Assembly: GCA_016806645.1 (NCBI GenBank)
Contig: JACSYO010001810.1
Coordinates: 5,624,001-5,688,000 of the forward strand
DNA: 64,000 nucleotides
DNA from: Ophiodon elongatus
Lineage: Eukaryota > Chordata > Actinopteri > Perciformes > Hexagrammidae
Direction of reading: 5' to 3'
Part shown: positions 25,921 to 37,500 of the stretch, in pieces
Layout: each line of letters begins with the position of its first letter
Numbering within the stretch: the first letter of the stretch is position 1
Made by a program: the position numbers and the translations under genes
The notes under the pieces: generated by a model
The model's input: only the letters and a program-made list of their open reading frames with translations
Told to the model about the DNA's origin: nothing
Database searches by the model: none

Positions 25921-26339
25921 TTTAGAAAAAAAGACCTTTCAAGGGCACAGACAGACAAAGACAACAACTGGAAATGAAGTGGCAGCAACAAAGGGGCAAA
26001 GCTTATGTTTGCTGCTCGCCTGTCTCCCGGCAGAGTGTGGACAGGACTCTCCAGTGCGCCCTGTGCCCAGGAGGGGCGGGGTGGGTGGCAGAGTAGGGAC
26101 AGAGGGAGAGAGGGAGAGGAGAGAGGAGGGCAGGACTGGCAGGGTGCGGTCTGAAGTGGCAACAGATCGTTTTGGATCACTCAAATCCCTTCAACTCAAC
26201 TGGAAAGCTGCAGCTTGTTGCACGCCGGCCGCATATGGAGAGACGACGCTTTCAATCCAGAGAGGGCACCAACCAAACAGCGGGCGAAAGTGGCTGATGT
26301 TGTGACAGTTTCCCTGAGCAAAAGAAAGAGAGGGAGAGA

Positions 26340-26348
26340 AACCACAAC
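26340..26348. promoter_or_regulatory. RUNX-type site near the ihh promoter
   Basis: AACCACAAC contains the RUNX core (ACCACA). Runx2 is known to activate Ihh in chondrocytes. The site is about 360 nt before the start codon. A single short match may be chance. Confidence 0.3.
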
Positions 26349-26427
26349 ACTGCAACTTGGATATCAGTAACCGCTCTCCCTCTCTCTTTAACTCTCTCAC
26401 CCACCAAATCGACTTTGAACCTGTTTG

Positions 26428-26435
26428 TTTAAATA
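26428..26435 (+). promoter_or_regulatory. Candidate TATA-like box of ihh
   Basis: TTTAAATA about 270 nt upstream of the ihh ATG; it would place transcription start near 26460. GC-rich boxes (GGGGCGGGGTGGG near 26074) lie further upstream. Tentative. Confidence 0.3.
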
Positions 26436-26546
26436 CACGGACTTTACAGCCTGCACACTTACTGTTGATTCTGTAAGGCGGAGGGAGCGAAGTTTCTCAA
26501 TTTGGGTCAATTTTTTTGGAGCTGCTAAAAACTTTTTGGTGTCCTC

Positions 26547-26654
26547 ATGGTGCCTGGAGCTGCCACGGTGAGCTTCTTTTATCCGAGTTTTTCGGATGTG
26601 ATATTGCGACTGTCACGGACGATGGAGTCGGGAACTGAGCCGGAGAGGTACTGA
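26547..26654 (+). promoter_or_regulatory. Upstream ORF in the ihh leader (35 codons)
   Basis: ATG at 26547 opens a frame beginning MVPGAATVSFFYPSF and ending at TGA 26652-26654, 45 nt before the ihh ATG and in a different frame. If the leader starts near 26460 this uORF would be translated first and could lower ihh output. The peptide has no known homology. Confidence 0.45.
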
Positions 26655-26699
26655 AGACACCTCTATCCCCCCGGGAGAGTCCTCCCTCCCCCCGGGGCG

Positions 26700-27005
26700 A
26701 TGCGGATCTCCTTCCTCCTTCTCACCGCCTCTCTGTGTGCCATGGTCCTCCTCCTCGCACCTGCCTCGGAGGGCTGCGGACCGGGGAGGGGGTACGGCAA
26801 GAGGCGGCTCCCGAAGAAGCTCATCCCGCTCGCTTACAAACAATTTAGCCCCAACGTCGCCGAGAAGACCCTGGGAGCCAGCGGGAGACCCGAGGGCAAA
26901 ATTACGCGCAACTCCGAGCGTTTTAAAGAACTGACACCGAATTACAACACAGATATCATCTTCAAAGATGAGGAGGACACGGGCGCCGACAGGCTCATGA
27001 CCCAG
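26700..27005 (+). CDS. ihh: ihh coding exon 1
   Basis: 306 nt, residues 1-102, ending ADRLMTQ at donor gtaagg, the conserved hedgehog exon 1 boundary. Differences from the usual NPDIIFKDEEN stretch: here NTDIIFKDEED, at the edge of the calcium-binding region. Confidence 0.97.
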
Positions 27006-29695
27006 GTAAGGAGAGGAGAGGAATGGGAGGGCATGGAGATAAAAACATCTTACACAGATGCGCAAATATGGACCATTGTTCTTTGTGCCACTTTTTAATA
27101 CCTGGTATTGGCTGTGGCAATACGACTGATTTTACAATATCTTATTTGATTCATTCAGAGTCTGCAGCAGACCCGTGTAGTTGAATGAACTGAATGACTT
27201 CAGACTAGATTAGCTGCCCTGTTGCATCCAATTGTCTCCTGTTTGCTGCCAGTTAAATGTTTAAACCAAAATGATTGATTTCATTGACTCGACCCTTCGT
27301 TTCACCTCTGGATTTTGCTACTGGACATTCTTAGCTCCAGGTTTGTCTTGAAGAACTGCCTTTACTTCCAAACTAAGCCTTATTTAGTTTAATAGTCTGA
27401 ATCATTGTTACTATGTACAGTTTTCAGGCCCATAACCACTCATTTTAGCTTTGAAACAAAGTCTATGCAGGAAACATTTACCAACCAATACAGTCCACTT
27501 GGTCTCATGTCACAGTTGTAATGTTTATTTGTCCCACGAAGGCACCTTTCACCCATATGTAATTGTAAAAACTAGAGCAGTGACTACTTTACACACTGCA
27601 TGCCAAATCTCTGCTCTTTATGGAAATTCTGTGAAATGCAAAACAAATATCATAATCTAGCTGTAGTTGATTAACTGATTAATTCATCAGTTTATACAGT
27701 GATGGCTATTCATTTTGACCGCATTGGCAATTCACTGCTTCAAATCAGATTCATTACATTTGAGAAATTGGATCTCCAGATCTGCTGAGAGGCATCTTGA
27801 CGTCAAGCACACCTGGATAGTTGTGTGTATACTTTGACCTGACAAAATTCCCCTGACACAATTGTAGGAGAGTTATTGTTCACATTTCTTTGTATGTTTT
27901 TGAGTGTCTGTTAGTGAAGAGGTATGCCCTCATCTCTTCTGATGGGCATGCCGTTTATTCACTCCCTTGCTCTCCTTCTCTGGGCTACGCTGTTCCTCTT
28001 TCTCTCATTGTTCCACCTTCCCTGTCCCCGCCTTAATAAGATGACGCCGATGTCTCTGACTATCTGCTCCACCAGACACACACCCACAAACACACTGTCC
28101 ACATTGTATATTATTCTTGTTTTCTCTGAACTTGGGTATCTTTTGGTTGACAACATGGCTGTAAACAGGCCTCATACTCATCACACCCAACTCTTCCCAC
28201 AAAATCTCTGTTTTCTTCTCTTAATTTGGTCTTTCTCCCCATCCAGCATTATTTGAACAACTTAATTTTGTATTTGTACTGTTTGTTTCTAATTACCGCC
28301 TTCCTTTCTCCTCCCTGTACCTCTCTCGTAGCGTTGTAAAGACAAGTTAAACTCTCTGGCCATCTCAGTGATGAACATGTGGCCGGGTGTCAAGCTGAGA
28401 GTGACCGAGGGCTGGGATGAGGATGGCCATCATTCAGAGGACTCACTGCACTATGAAGGACGTTCTGTCGACATCACCACCTCAGACAGGTAGGCATGCA
28501 ATAGAGCACATCATGTGGTGTAAATAGGTCTTAAAGTCAGCTTATAGTCAGTAAAGACAGTCCACAAGTCACTCAGTCAGTCAATTTATCAGTAATGCAA
28601 TGAGTCAACCAATTGGTCATATTCCTCCTGCAATTACAATATTTTAAGTCTATTACATTATACAAATAAATCTATGGATGGATGTCAGTGGAATAATGTA
28701 TGTCTTCTGTGCATGTTTGGAAAAGTACGCAGTCAAGCTCTGATTGAATCACATGTGGAGTTAACTATATATTTATATAATTTTTTTTCATAGGGACAGA
28801 AATAAGTACGCCATGTTGGCCCGGCTGGCCGTAGAAGCTGGATTTGACTGGGTCTACTATGAGTCCAAAGCCCACATTCACTGTAGCGTCAAGTCAGGTA
28901 AGTTATGGCTATGAGCTACAGTGTGTGTGTGAGTGCATTATCTGCATGTGTGTTTGTATGTTTTTTTGCGGCTAGCTGTCATTACCACTAATGAGGTTGA
29001 TGCCTTTGTTGATGATTCACTAATGGTTTACCTTGATAGTGCCGCTATCATCAGTCTATGTGTGTGTTTGTGTGTATGGCCTATTGGGAGCCAATCAAAG
29101 CAGGGAGGTGCACCTGTGCTCTTTGCTGAATTCAGTCTCCCTTCTTGATCACATCGTAAATCATTCTTTGTGATCATAGAATATTTAGCCGTATGATGTG
29201 CAGATTGAGCCATTGTAAGTGGTGGTGCAGTGTATTAGCTAATATTTAATTTGCAATGAATAACATATACTGTATTTTATATATAAAGTCACATCTGGCT
29301 CTCCTTTCTGCATTCCAATGATAAAGCGTTTAATTTTTTCCATTTTTATTGCAAATCAGATACAGTCCTTACACAAACAGTACTTGACCACATTCCACCT
29401 CAAGCCATTCTAACTTTTGAGATATTTTAGAAACCCATTTACCCATGTCTGGTACCACCAGTTATTTGATGCCAAACTACATTCTAGCAGTCCATTGAGG
29501 TTAGTAAGCTGTGAGATGATTAACTCTCCCTTTGTTTTGCTGTTGCTTTTCCTTCAGTAAGTTTCTCTCAGATCTCTTATCTAAGTCTTATCACCTCCCG
29601 GTCACAGCCCTCCTTCTGCAGCCCTCTGGCTTACAGACACGCACACCTTGAACAAATATTTGGCTGCCTTAAGACTGCTCTAAGACAACCCTCCT

Positions 29696-29763
<68 letters not shown>

Positions 29764-31796
29764 AGACCAGACACACATACATTTATAGTGATGCATTTCT
29801 TATTTGAAACAGATTTTTCTTCAGTCTTAGCAAATATTCTATTCTATTCTTGCTTCCAATTTTTCCCACTGCAGTTCCACATGCTCTTTTCCAAAATAGC
29901 AGAGTTCATTGTCAAGAATCAAGCTCATTACATTGTGCCAATACTCTTTCCTTGTGTGGAACCATTGAGACTGGGCATGTGACTCAGTTTAAAACACAAA
30001 CTCTGCTGTAATCCAAATAATATCTAGACCCAGGTCTGAGTCTGTGTACTTTGCCGTTTCTCTGACCCCCGGCCGTGCTCTGACTGTGGTGATACAATCA
30101 GCTGGTTATCCATTAGCTCTTGCTGACTACCTCTTCTTGCCACCTCGTCTCACTGCGTCTTAAAGGGCCACCTTATTCAGAAATACTCCAACAAGCTCAA
30201 ACGCAGGCCCACATCCTGTGGCATCTTGGACAGCCTAAATGGCCGACAATATTCTGACAAAGCTGAGGCAGACATGCGTTTCGAATAATGTTGTATTGCT
30301 TATGTCATACTGATGTCACCATGCCAAATTGAGTTTGACACATTAAGTAGAGAAGCAATCCAGGCATTCATGCCTTATCAAAGTGAGGAGGAAAACTTTA
30401 CAGTAACAACATTGTATGAAAAGAACAGGAAGAGATCTGCCCTTTTTTTCCTTTGACCCCACCAAGTATTTTACGAACTTCAGAAAAAACAGTACTCATT
30501 ATATATGGATTTCTAGTCCCATTCACAGGTCTTTGTATTGCAGAATGTTTAGAGGGCCACACAAACCTGTTGAGTTTTTCAAAGAAATCACTAATTAACT
30601 AATTAGTTTAGAAAATCAAATTGTCATCTGTGGATGGGGTTAGAAATCCTAATCTGCTGGTAAAAACTTTTTTTTTTTTCTGTTTATGTGAATGAGTTCT
30701 AAGAATAAGGAGAGAGGCAGACAGAAAAGACAAAGTTTGAACATGAGTCACATTATATACATAAGTTAACAATCTCCCGCTGATCCACAGAGATAAAGAT
30801 GTCCTTGAGTCAGTGTCAAAGTCTTGCCTGTTTTATAGATTACTCAGTGACCTAGAACAATCTGCAGATGCAGCCACTGTTGAAGTCGAAGCGCTGCTGC
30901 GCTGTTGCTCTACTCCTGAGAGAAATTAAAACTGCATTCCTCTCTCTTTCTGTCTAGACTCCTCGTCTTTGCATCACCACCTAAAAAAATAATGCAATAC
31001 AAACTAATTAAAACTAAGTTAAATAAAATAAAATAATCATATTTCTCTTCCTTTCATCTCTCCAGAACATTCTGTGGCAGCCAAAACCGGTGGCTGTTTC
31101 CCTGGCGATGCTCAGGTTATCCTCAAGGGCGGGGCTACTAAACAAATGCGTGACCTTCACCCTGGCGACCATGTCTTGGCCTCCTCAACGACAGATGGTC
31201 ATGGCCCCCTTATCTTCAGCCCGGTCTCATCTTTTCTGGACTACCAGCCCAACGTCACAAAGATCTTCTACAACATTGGCACCAACACAGGACTTAATAT
31301 TACTCTCACAGCCGCTCACCTGATCTTTGTCACAGACTGCAGTGGTGGGCCGAGTGAGCCAAAGTGGAAAGAGACAGCTGAAGATTCGCTTTTGGGCTCC
31401 AAAAGCTGGGAAGCAGGTCTGAGGACAGTTTTTGCCAGTGAGGTCCGGCCAGGACAGTGTTTGCTTACATCACAAGGGAAAGTGGGGTCACAGGCATCAC
31501 TTTCAGTTGTGACCTTTGTAGAAGAACAGGGGAGCACTGGGTTGTATGCCCCACTAACTCAGCATGGGTCCATAGTGGTGAACGGTGTGCTGGCATCCTG
31601 CTATGCTGCTGTGGACAATCACCATTTGGCCCACTGGGTCCTGGCCCCACTGAGGTTCTTCTACAGCCTTATGGGACCTTCAGAACCGCAGACCGACGGC
31701 CTGCACTGGTACCCTTGGCTTCTACACAGGCTGGGGCAAACGCTGTTGGGCGCTGAACACTTCCACCCCTGGGGGAATGAGCAAGGACATAGATAG
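26700..31796 (+). CDS. ihh: Indian hedgehog, complete, four coding exons
   Basis: Secreted hedgehog morphogen that binds Patched and controls chondrocyte and bone growth (family knowledge). Exons 26700-27005, 28332-28489, 28794-28897 and 31066-31796 give 1299 nt, 432 aa. Signal peptide residues 1-25 (MRISFLLLTASLCAMVLLLA); the mature protein starts at C26 of CGPGRGYGKRR, the palmitoylation cysteine. The signalling domain is residues 26-199, 174 aa as in SHH. Autocleavage is expected at G199-C200 (TGGCFPG); the Hint domain has T271 and H274 (LTAAHLIF) and C368 (LASCYAAV). SVKSEHSVAAKTGG and the RCKDKLNSLAISVMN segment favour IHH over SHH or DHH. Whether it is ihha or ihhb cannot be settled here. 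Unusual: the normal 262-nt second exon is split (158+104 nt). Confidence 0.96.
27006..28331 (+). other. ihh intron 1
   Basis: 1326 nt, canonical gtaagg-tag. Pyrimidine-rich stretch 27960-28030; no repeat or exon recognised. Confidence 0.85.
28332..28489 (+). CDS. ihh: ihh coding exon 2 (first half of the canonical exon 2)
   Basis: 158 nt, residues 103-154 plus AG of R155. Starts RCKDKLNSLAISVMNMWPGV after a cgtag acceptor and ends DITTSD. Includes HHSEDSLHYEGRSVD with zinc-site residues. Donor gtaggc reads as an immediate TAG stop if unspliced. Confidence 0.93.
28490..28793 (+). other. ihh intron 2 (extra, non-canonical position)
   Basis: 304 nt, gtaggc to a ttttttttcatag acceptor, phase 2 inside R155. 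Contains a short CAGTCAGTCA tract and AT-rich sequence. Vertebrate hedgehog genes are normally unbroken here. Confidence 0.9.
28794..28897 (+). CDS. ihh: ihh coding exon 3 (second half of the canonical exon 2)
   Basis: 104 nt; completes R155 then DRNKYAMLARLAVEAGFDWV through HIHCSVKS. Preceded by a T-rich tract and CATAG acceptor; donor gtaagt. 158+104 equals the 262 nt of the single canonical hedgehog exon 2. Confidence 0.93.
28898..31065 (+). other. ihh intron 3
   Basis: 2168 nt at the canonical hedgehog exon 2/3 position. Contains the (CA)n tract at 29697-29760 and otherwise unique AT-rich sequence. Confidence 0.85.
29697..29760 (+). repeat. (CA)n microsatellite in ihh intron 3
   Basis: 32 CA units followed by GAGAGA. 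Confidence 0.97.
31066..31796 (+). CDS. ihh: ihh coding exon 4 (Hint/cholesterol-transfer domain)
   Basis: 731 nt, residues E190 to R432, TAG at 31794-31796. Contains the cleavage site, the Hint TxxH motif and the C-terminal HWYPWLLHRLGQTLL segment. Residues about 280-308 are a variable insertion typical of the poorly conserved part. Acceptor ctctccag. Confidence 0.96.
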
Positions 31797-34700
31797 GAGC
31801 CACAGAGACATGTTTCACACTGATAACTTCATTCGCTTACCTGTATTCAGGAGCACCTAAGCACAGATTGAGGGACCACCAAAGACGATTGATTTTATAG
31901 TGAAAATTTGTTTTCACCCTACTTGCCTGTATTTTCTGTACTTCATTAAAGTCCTTTTTGCAGCACATGGGACAAAGAGAAGAGACTGGGAAGATTAGTC
32001 AGGCGATTTAAATTTCATTAATTCCAGAAGATTTAGAGGACTGGAAAGTTAATCAAAGACAGTTCTGATAGAATATAATATAAAAAATACAGACATAAGT
32101 ATCTCCCATGTTCAATTTAAGAGGTGAATGTCTATGTCAATATTTTTTATGTTCCACTCAGAGCACCTCAGAGATCAAAAACAGGGAATGTGATTCGAAA
32201 CAATAGCTTTCATAAAAACAGTGAAGATAATCAAGTTTCATCATTCCTTTGTTCTGTATTCACTGTAATGTGTGAACATTTGTGCAGCTTGACATCACTC
32301 TAGGGCTTACTGATATAGTTGGAGAAAATATAAACATTTGAGGACACCTTTTGTGACACATTTTAGGAGCATCAGGTTTCAGAGAAAAGGTTATGGTGAA
32401 CAAATGAAGGAAACACTTTTTGAGAGAATAGCATGGAGAAAACTAGTGACTGAACAAGGTGTGATTTAAATCTCTATGTACATAAGTATTTATACAGTTA
32501 CGGAATGTTAAAAAAGGAAAGAAATACAACACATTAACTTTACTGTCAGAGTCATCACTGCAGTAAATCCATTGATGCTTTACTCTTTTAATAGAGCCTG
32601 TTTTTTTTTTAGAATGAATTTACTGAATAATATTTAACTGGACAATGAGGGATGAAGTTCTGTGTATTAAATGAATGCAATGTTGCAATATGCTAGTGTT
32701 GCAATATAGCTTCACATCTGGGGCTTTGTTGGATAACTATTGAATGACAGGGAATGATGATGGACACTGTGTGTATACTAAAGTACTGATATAAGATAGG
32801 TGCATGGGGTTATAATGGCCACGCTGTCAATGTGGTTTTACAAGTAAATCACATGCTTTCAGTGATCCTGACTGTCTCAAGCTGTTATGTGGTTCATATA
32901 TACATCTTCATGTTTTTTATCAGTTATTTTATTTAAAAAAGGTGTTTGTTTTGTAACATGTTTTTCATTGTTTCAGGTTTTCAATTTTCAGGTCAGTAGT
33001 ATCTAGTTAAGGTATACACAACACTCAGGCTGTATTCAACTACTGTATTAAGCAACAGCTATGCATCATATTAAATAACTCTCTTTAATCTTGAATAGTA
33101 AGTTACTTGATAGCTCTCCTTTGTATGGTCTTTTTTTGTATTCCATCTTTCACCCAAGACATAAGACTTAGACTGGCAGGGGTACAGACTTTTCTTTTTA
33201 ACACTATAGGAAGCAGATATGATGGGTGGCTGAATGAATTTGGATAAACGTGTTGTTCATATTGCCCAAAGTGTTCTTCCAGTTGTCACTTATTAAGTAT
33301 GAAGACTCAAACTTTGCTATCTAGGAACTCCAAGGCATTATTCCATATGCCTTCTAAAATATGTGTCACATATGTATATTAAGCTATTGTTGGAGAGACT
33401 ATTTAAAGATCTATTTTTAGAAAATAATATAAACTATTATTATTTTTCGGCAACTCTGAGCATACAATTTGTATTTGAAACATAAAGTTGTTGTTTTTAA
33501 ACCCCAACTGCTCTGTGTTTTATTTGGTTGCAACAAATTTAGACAAGATCATTACCAATCACTGATATATTTTTACTCTATGTAGTAAAGTCCCTTTTTA
33601 GTTACACCATGCTTGTTCTGATAGAGAGGCCTTGGCTTTCTTTACTCAGAAACACAATTGAGGGCGAGCAGCTGCGTTTCCAACACGCACTAATAATTAT
33701 CTGTTACATGTTGATACATAAACAGCCATACAAGTGAGTGATCACTGTACATGGTGATGCATCACAACAGCTGGAACAATGTGAATGGAAAATTAATAGC
33801 TGTGGTCAGAGGGTGGGCTGCTGGTTGGTTTCAGTACCACGGACAGCAGCACACAGCAACAGCTCCTCCTTACGATGCCCAAATGCCTTTTTTCCCCGGA
33901 ATGGTGTTAGTCCTTGAACACAGCACACCCTGATGGATGGTTCAGTATTTGCATCAAGAGATAAAAATCTGCAGAACAGAATTCAGCACATAGAAAAATA
34001 CACTTAATCAATAAGCAAAAGGAGATTCTACAGAATCTTTAATATTATTGGTCGGTTAGGTACAGGAAAAACCTTTTTGTTGTATCCCATAGCTCATTAC
34101 AGGAGACATCATCATTCATATAGACAAACACCCAAAAAAACAGACCCAGGTGAAACTCTCACCAAGTTACACATGTTTAAAAATAAGAATATGACAGTGA
34201 TTGATTTAATAGAATATACAGGTGATGTTTTCACATGTGAAGTTTTTTATATTCAAATGAAAAAATCATGCACTTCTCAAGTGGTTGAAATACTGAAAAC
34301 CATTAAAAAATGTGTCCACCTGAGTCTGGTGGTGTGATGCTTTTCTCTATGTGTCCTGTCTCCATGTAATCATGTTTCGGCCTGTTTGGACCACGATACC
34401 CTGGCAACATTTTGAGGCAAGGCTGATGGAAAACCAGCAATCATAAGCAGGACTCATTTGAGAGGGAATGATGAAAAAACACATTTTATACATAACTGCC
34501 CACCACACCTCTTTCTAAGATCAACAAATAAATAACAATAAATAAATAAAAAATAGTTTCAGCTGCCTCAAAAGTGACCCAAGTATCATTGTCTTAAATT
34601 AAGGGTGTTCACACAACAACACATGGGAAGTCAGCATGCTCACAGTAACTCACATACAGATATGAATGTCTTTATAGAATATGTATCTGTCATCACAGCT

Positions 34701-36939
34701 TGGCAAAATTACACTTATACACAACAAATGCACAATAACACCTGGAACCATAATACCAGCCAGTGGAAAAAGACCCAAATATGTTTGAATTGTCTTTATC
34801 CAGTCAGAAAAAACTTCCTGTAAAACGAACGACCTCATCCCCTGGTAGGTGGTGGTGATATCGTCCAATAACAGTTGCCTATAGATAAATAATTTATGTT
34901 TTCAAACAACCCGTAAACACGCACACATACAATCGCACACAAACATATTCTCACACTCTTATTACATGTTAATAACATCATGATAAATGTCAATCTTCTG
35001 AGTCAGTGACTGAATGAATGTGAGATAGTTTGAATTACCTACAGTAAGCGGCTATGTTAAGAGCAGTGAACCTGACAGAAGTACAAAACACTCCATAACA
35101 TCCTACAGTAAGTTGGCAATTATGTTGACATAGTTACATTAGGCTATATGTAGTCATTGCTTGGCAGCATACAAAAATAAAAGAAGTTGCTCTGGTGCAT
35201 ATTCTGAATCATCTGCATTTGAGTTAAGTCGTCTCTCTGCAAATGGAAGGAATTGTTTTCGGCACATTTTTCAAAAACGAATGAGGCTGGCTCAGTTATT
35301 ATATATTTGATTAGCATTACGGTGTAACCATATCTGCCTAACTATTATACTACCAGTAGCAGCGTCTCATTGTTGTAGTTTGGTGGCTAGCTTTTTAGCG
35401 AGCCTGGCTAATGCATATTTTGAATCCCTTGTGAAAAAAAAAAAGAATTCAATGAAAATAATTGTTTACATGCCCACTCCACACAACTTCACACAAATTA
35501 AAACAACAAGGAATAAAAAACCTGACTGTCAAGAAGAAAACAGTCTAGTGTTTTTCTACTCTATAGGACTCTGTGATCAGTATTTCTGTTTTGATTTTTA
35601 AAGCATTTATATATTGAATTCCTGCTGTCTTTAACTTGGTTGGTGTCAGATGACCAGTTAAATGCATATGCATTTATTTGGATTTTTAACCAGAGGTTAA
35701 TGCTATTATACCACCATTGTACCTAAACCAATACAACAACTAGAGGCCCACGTTTCAATGTTTCACAAGTAGGTAATAACAGTAGAAATCAAAGATGGTC
35801 TGGATGAGTCCAACAGGCATAGTGTCAGCAGCAGAACCAGGACTAATTAGAGTGATTGTGGATCGGTGACTAGCAAATACTGGCACCAAATCAGCAACGC
35901 TTGAGCTTTACTGACTCACTCCAGCCAGCCACCCAGCCACCAAATAAGCAAATGGGCACAGGTGAGGAGACCTGCATGCCCTAGAAAAACAACGACACTT
36001 GATGGCTACACGTGTGGCTAAAACAAACTATTGACAAAAATAGAGATTTATTTCAAAAACTCACTTGAACATGAGAAGATGGCGACCTGCCTCAGCAACA
36101 CTAGTGAGTAGGTAAATTCAAGACCAGTTGTTGATGAGATTGCTAATTTTGTTTTGTTTATTTAAATTCCTCACTGTTTGTGTGCTGTTTGGCTGTTTAG
36201 GTGCTGATTCTGCACCTCTTGTGTTCAAAGGTCGTCTCTCAGTTTGACTGGGGGGGAAGTTTCCAGCTAGGAGTTGGTTCTACTTTTTCAGTGTGTTAGT
36301 CTACTGGGTGAATGTTTCTAAACATACTGATGACTCTACACTTTCCCGTCAGCCTGCCTTTACTAAATACACCCCATCCTTTATAAAAATGATTTTAGGG
36401 CTCAGGCCTATACTGTATGTGTGAAAAGGATACTTTGTCTTAATGATTTACTTTTTCAGTCTCTCAGTCACAAATGAACAAAAGCACGGCTCAAAACCGA
36501 TTTTCTCTGTAATGGTGGTGAAATATGCCTTCGCAAGTTAATGCGGAGACATGACTAAGAATAAAACATTATAATGCAATTGCAAATGTAGCCATTGCAT
36601 AGGCAACTGTTCCTGCATCTATCCTGTATGATCAAGATTCTCTTATCATATAGGATCGATGCAGAAAACAGTATGGAGAAGCAGGGCAACAAAGAGTGGG
36701 ACCTGTGAAATGGCTACATCTGTAATTGTAAATGTTGACAGAAATGCCAAGATCCACTTTTAGCACAGTGTAGCAGACCTTAGAAATGCATGATTTCAGC
36801 CAGGGCTTTGACAGCTCTGGTTCTATGGCCAAAGTCCTAGTAAAGATACAGTATCAGGGCAAGAGAGGGAAGGAAGGATTGAGGCAAGAGGAAGAGAGAC
36901 ATGAAGAAGGGGGCTGGAATGACGTCCTGTCCACCTCTT
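31797..36939. other. Convergent 3' region between ihh and bin1
   Basis: Starts with the ihh 3' UTR; possible poly(A) signals are ATTAAA at 31945 and 33070, and a CATAAA with a GT-rich stretch at 33480-33530. On the minus strand the first AATAAA after the bin1 stop is at 36157-36162, others at 36047 and 35673. No third gene seen; the A-rich run 34520-34555 is simple sequence. Exact 3' ends cannot be set from sequence. Confidence 0.5.
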
Positions 36940-37041
36940 TCACAGCCTCTGGGTGAAGTTTTCTGGGAATACTCCTTTAGCGGCATTTTCTTTATTCTGC
37001 AGCCAGTCATCCTGCTTCATTCCCATCAGCCAGCCGTCATC
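36940..37041 (-). CDS. bin1: bin1 coding exon 18 (SH3, second half, stop)
   Basis: 102 nt, residues 574-606 and TGA: DDGWLMGMKQDDWLQNKENA then AKGVFPENFTQRL. SH3 tryptophan and the GVFPENF strand are intact. Confidence 0.96.
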   Translation of the reverse strand, partial: DDGWLMGMKQDDWLQNKENAAKGVFPENFTQRL

Positions 37042-37105
37042 CTAAAAACACAGACATGCAAATAAACATACTGTCACTGTCACACCACAGTACATAACTC
37101 TCTCT

Positions 37106-37179
<74 letters not shown>

Positions 37180-37466
37180 GTGTGTGCGTATGAGTGTGTG
37201 AATCTTTGCCTGAATGCATTCACATGTGTGTCTGTGTGAGTGTGCAAGTCCGCCAGTGAACAAGTGAGTGAGTGAAAGAAGACGACAACGTGTGTCAGTG
37301 GGGATAAAAAGGAAGTATCAGATTGTGTGTACCTGTTCGTCAGGGTTGTCAAACTTGATTACCAGCACCACATCACCAGTCTTCATCTCCAGTTCGTCTG
37401 TGTCGTTGGCAGCATAATCATGCATCACCTGGAGCTATATCACATAAATACTAACATGAATGATCT

Positions 37467-37500
<34 letters not shown>

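Noticed and set aside
25898..26305. 135-codon ORF upstream of ihh
   Set aside because: Arginine/glycine-rich from purine-rich promoter DNA; no recognisable domain, ends in the ihh promoter.
26613..27065. 150-codon ORF antisense to ihh exon 1
   Set aside because: Shadow of the GC-rich ihh exon; no independent homology.
26700..31796. Alternative identity as shh
   Set aside because: SVKSEHSVAAKTGG at the cleavage site, together with the Hint-domain sequence, fits IHH; SHH has a KAENSVAAKSGG-type sequence.
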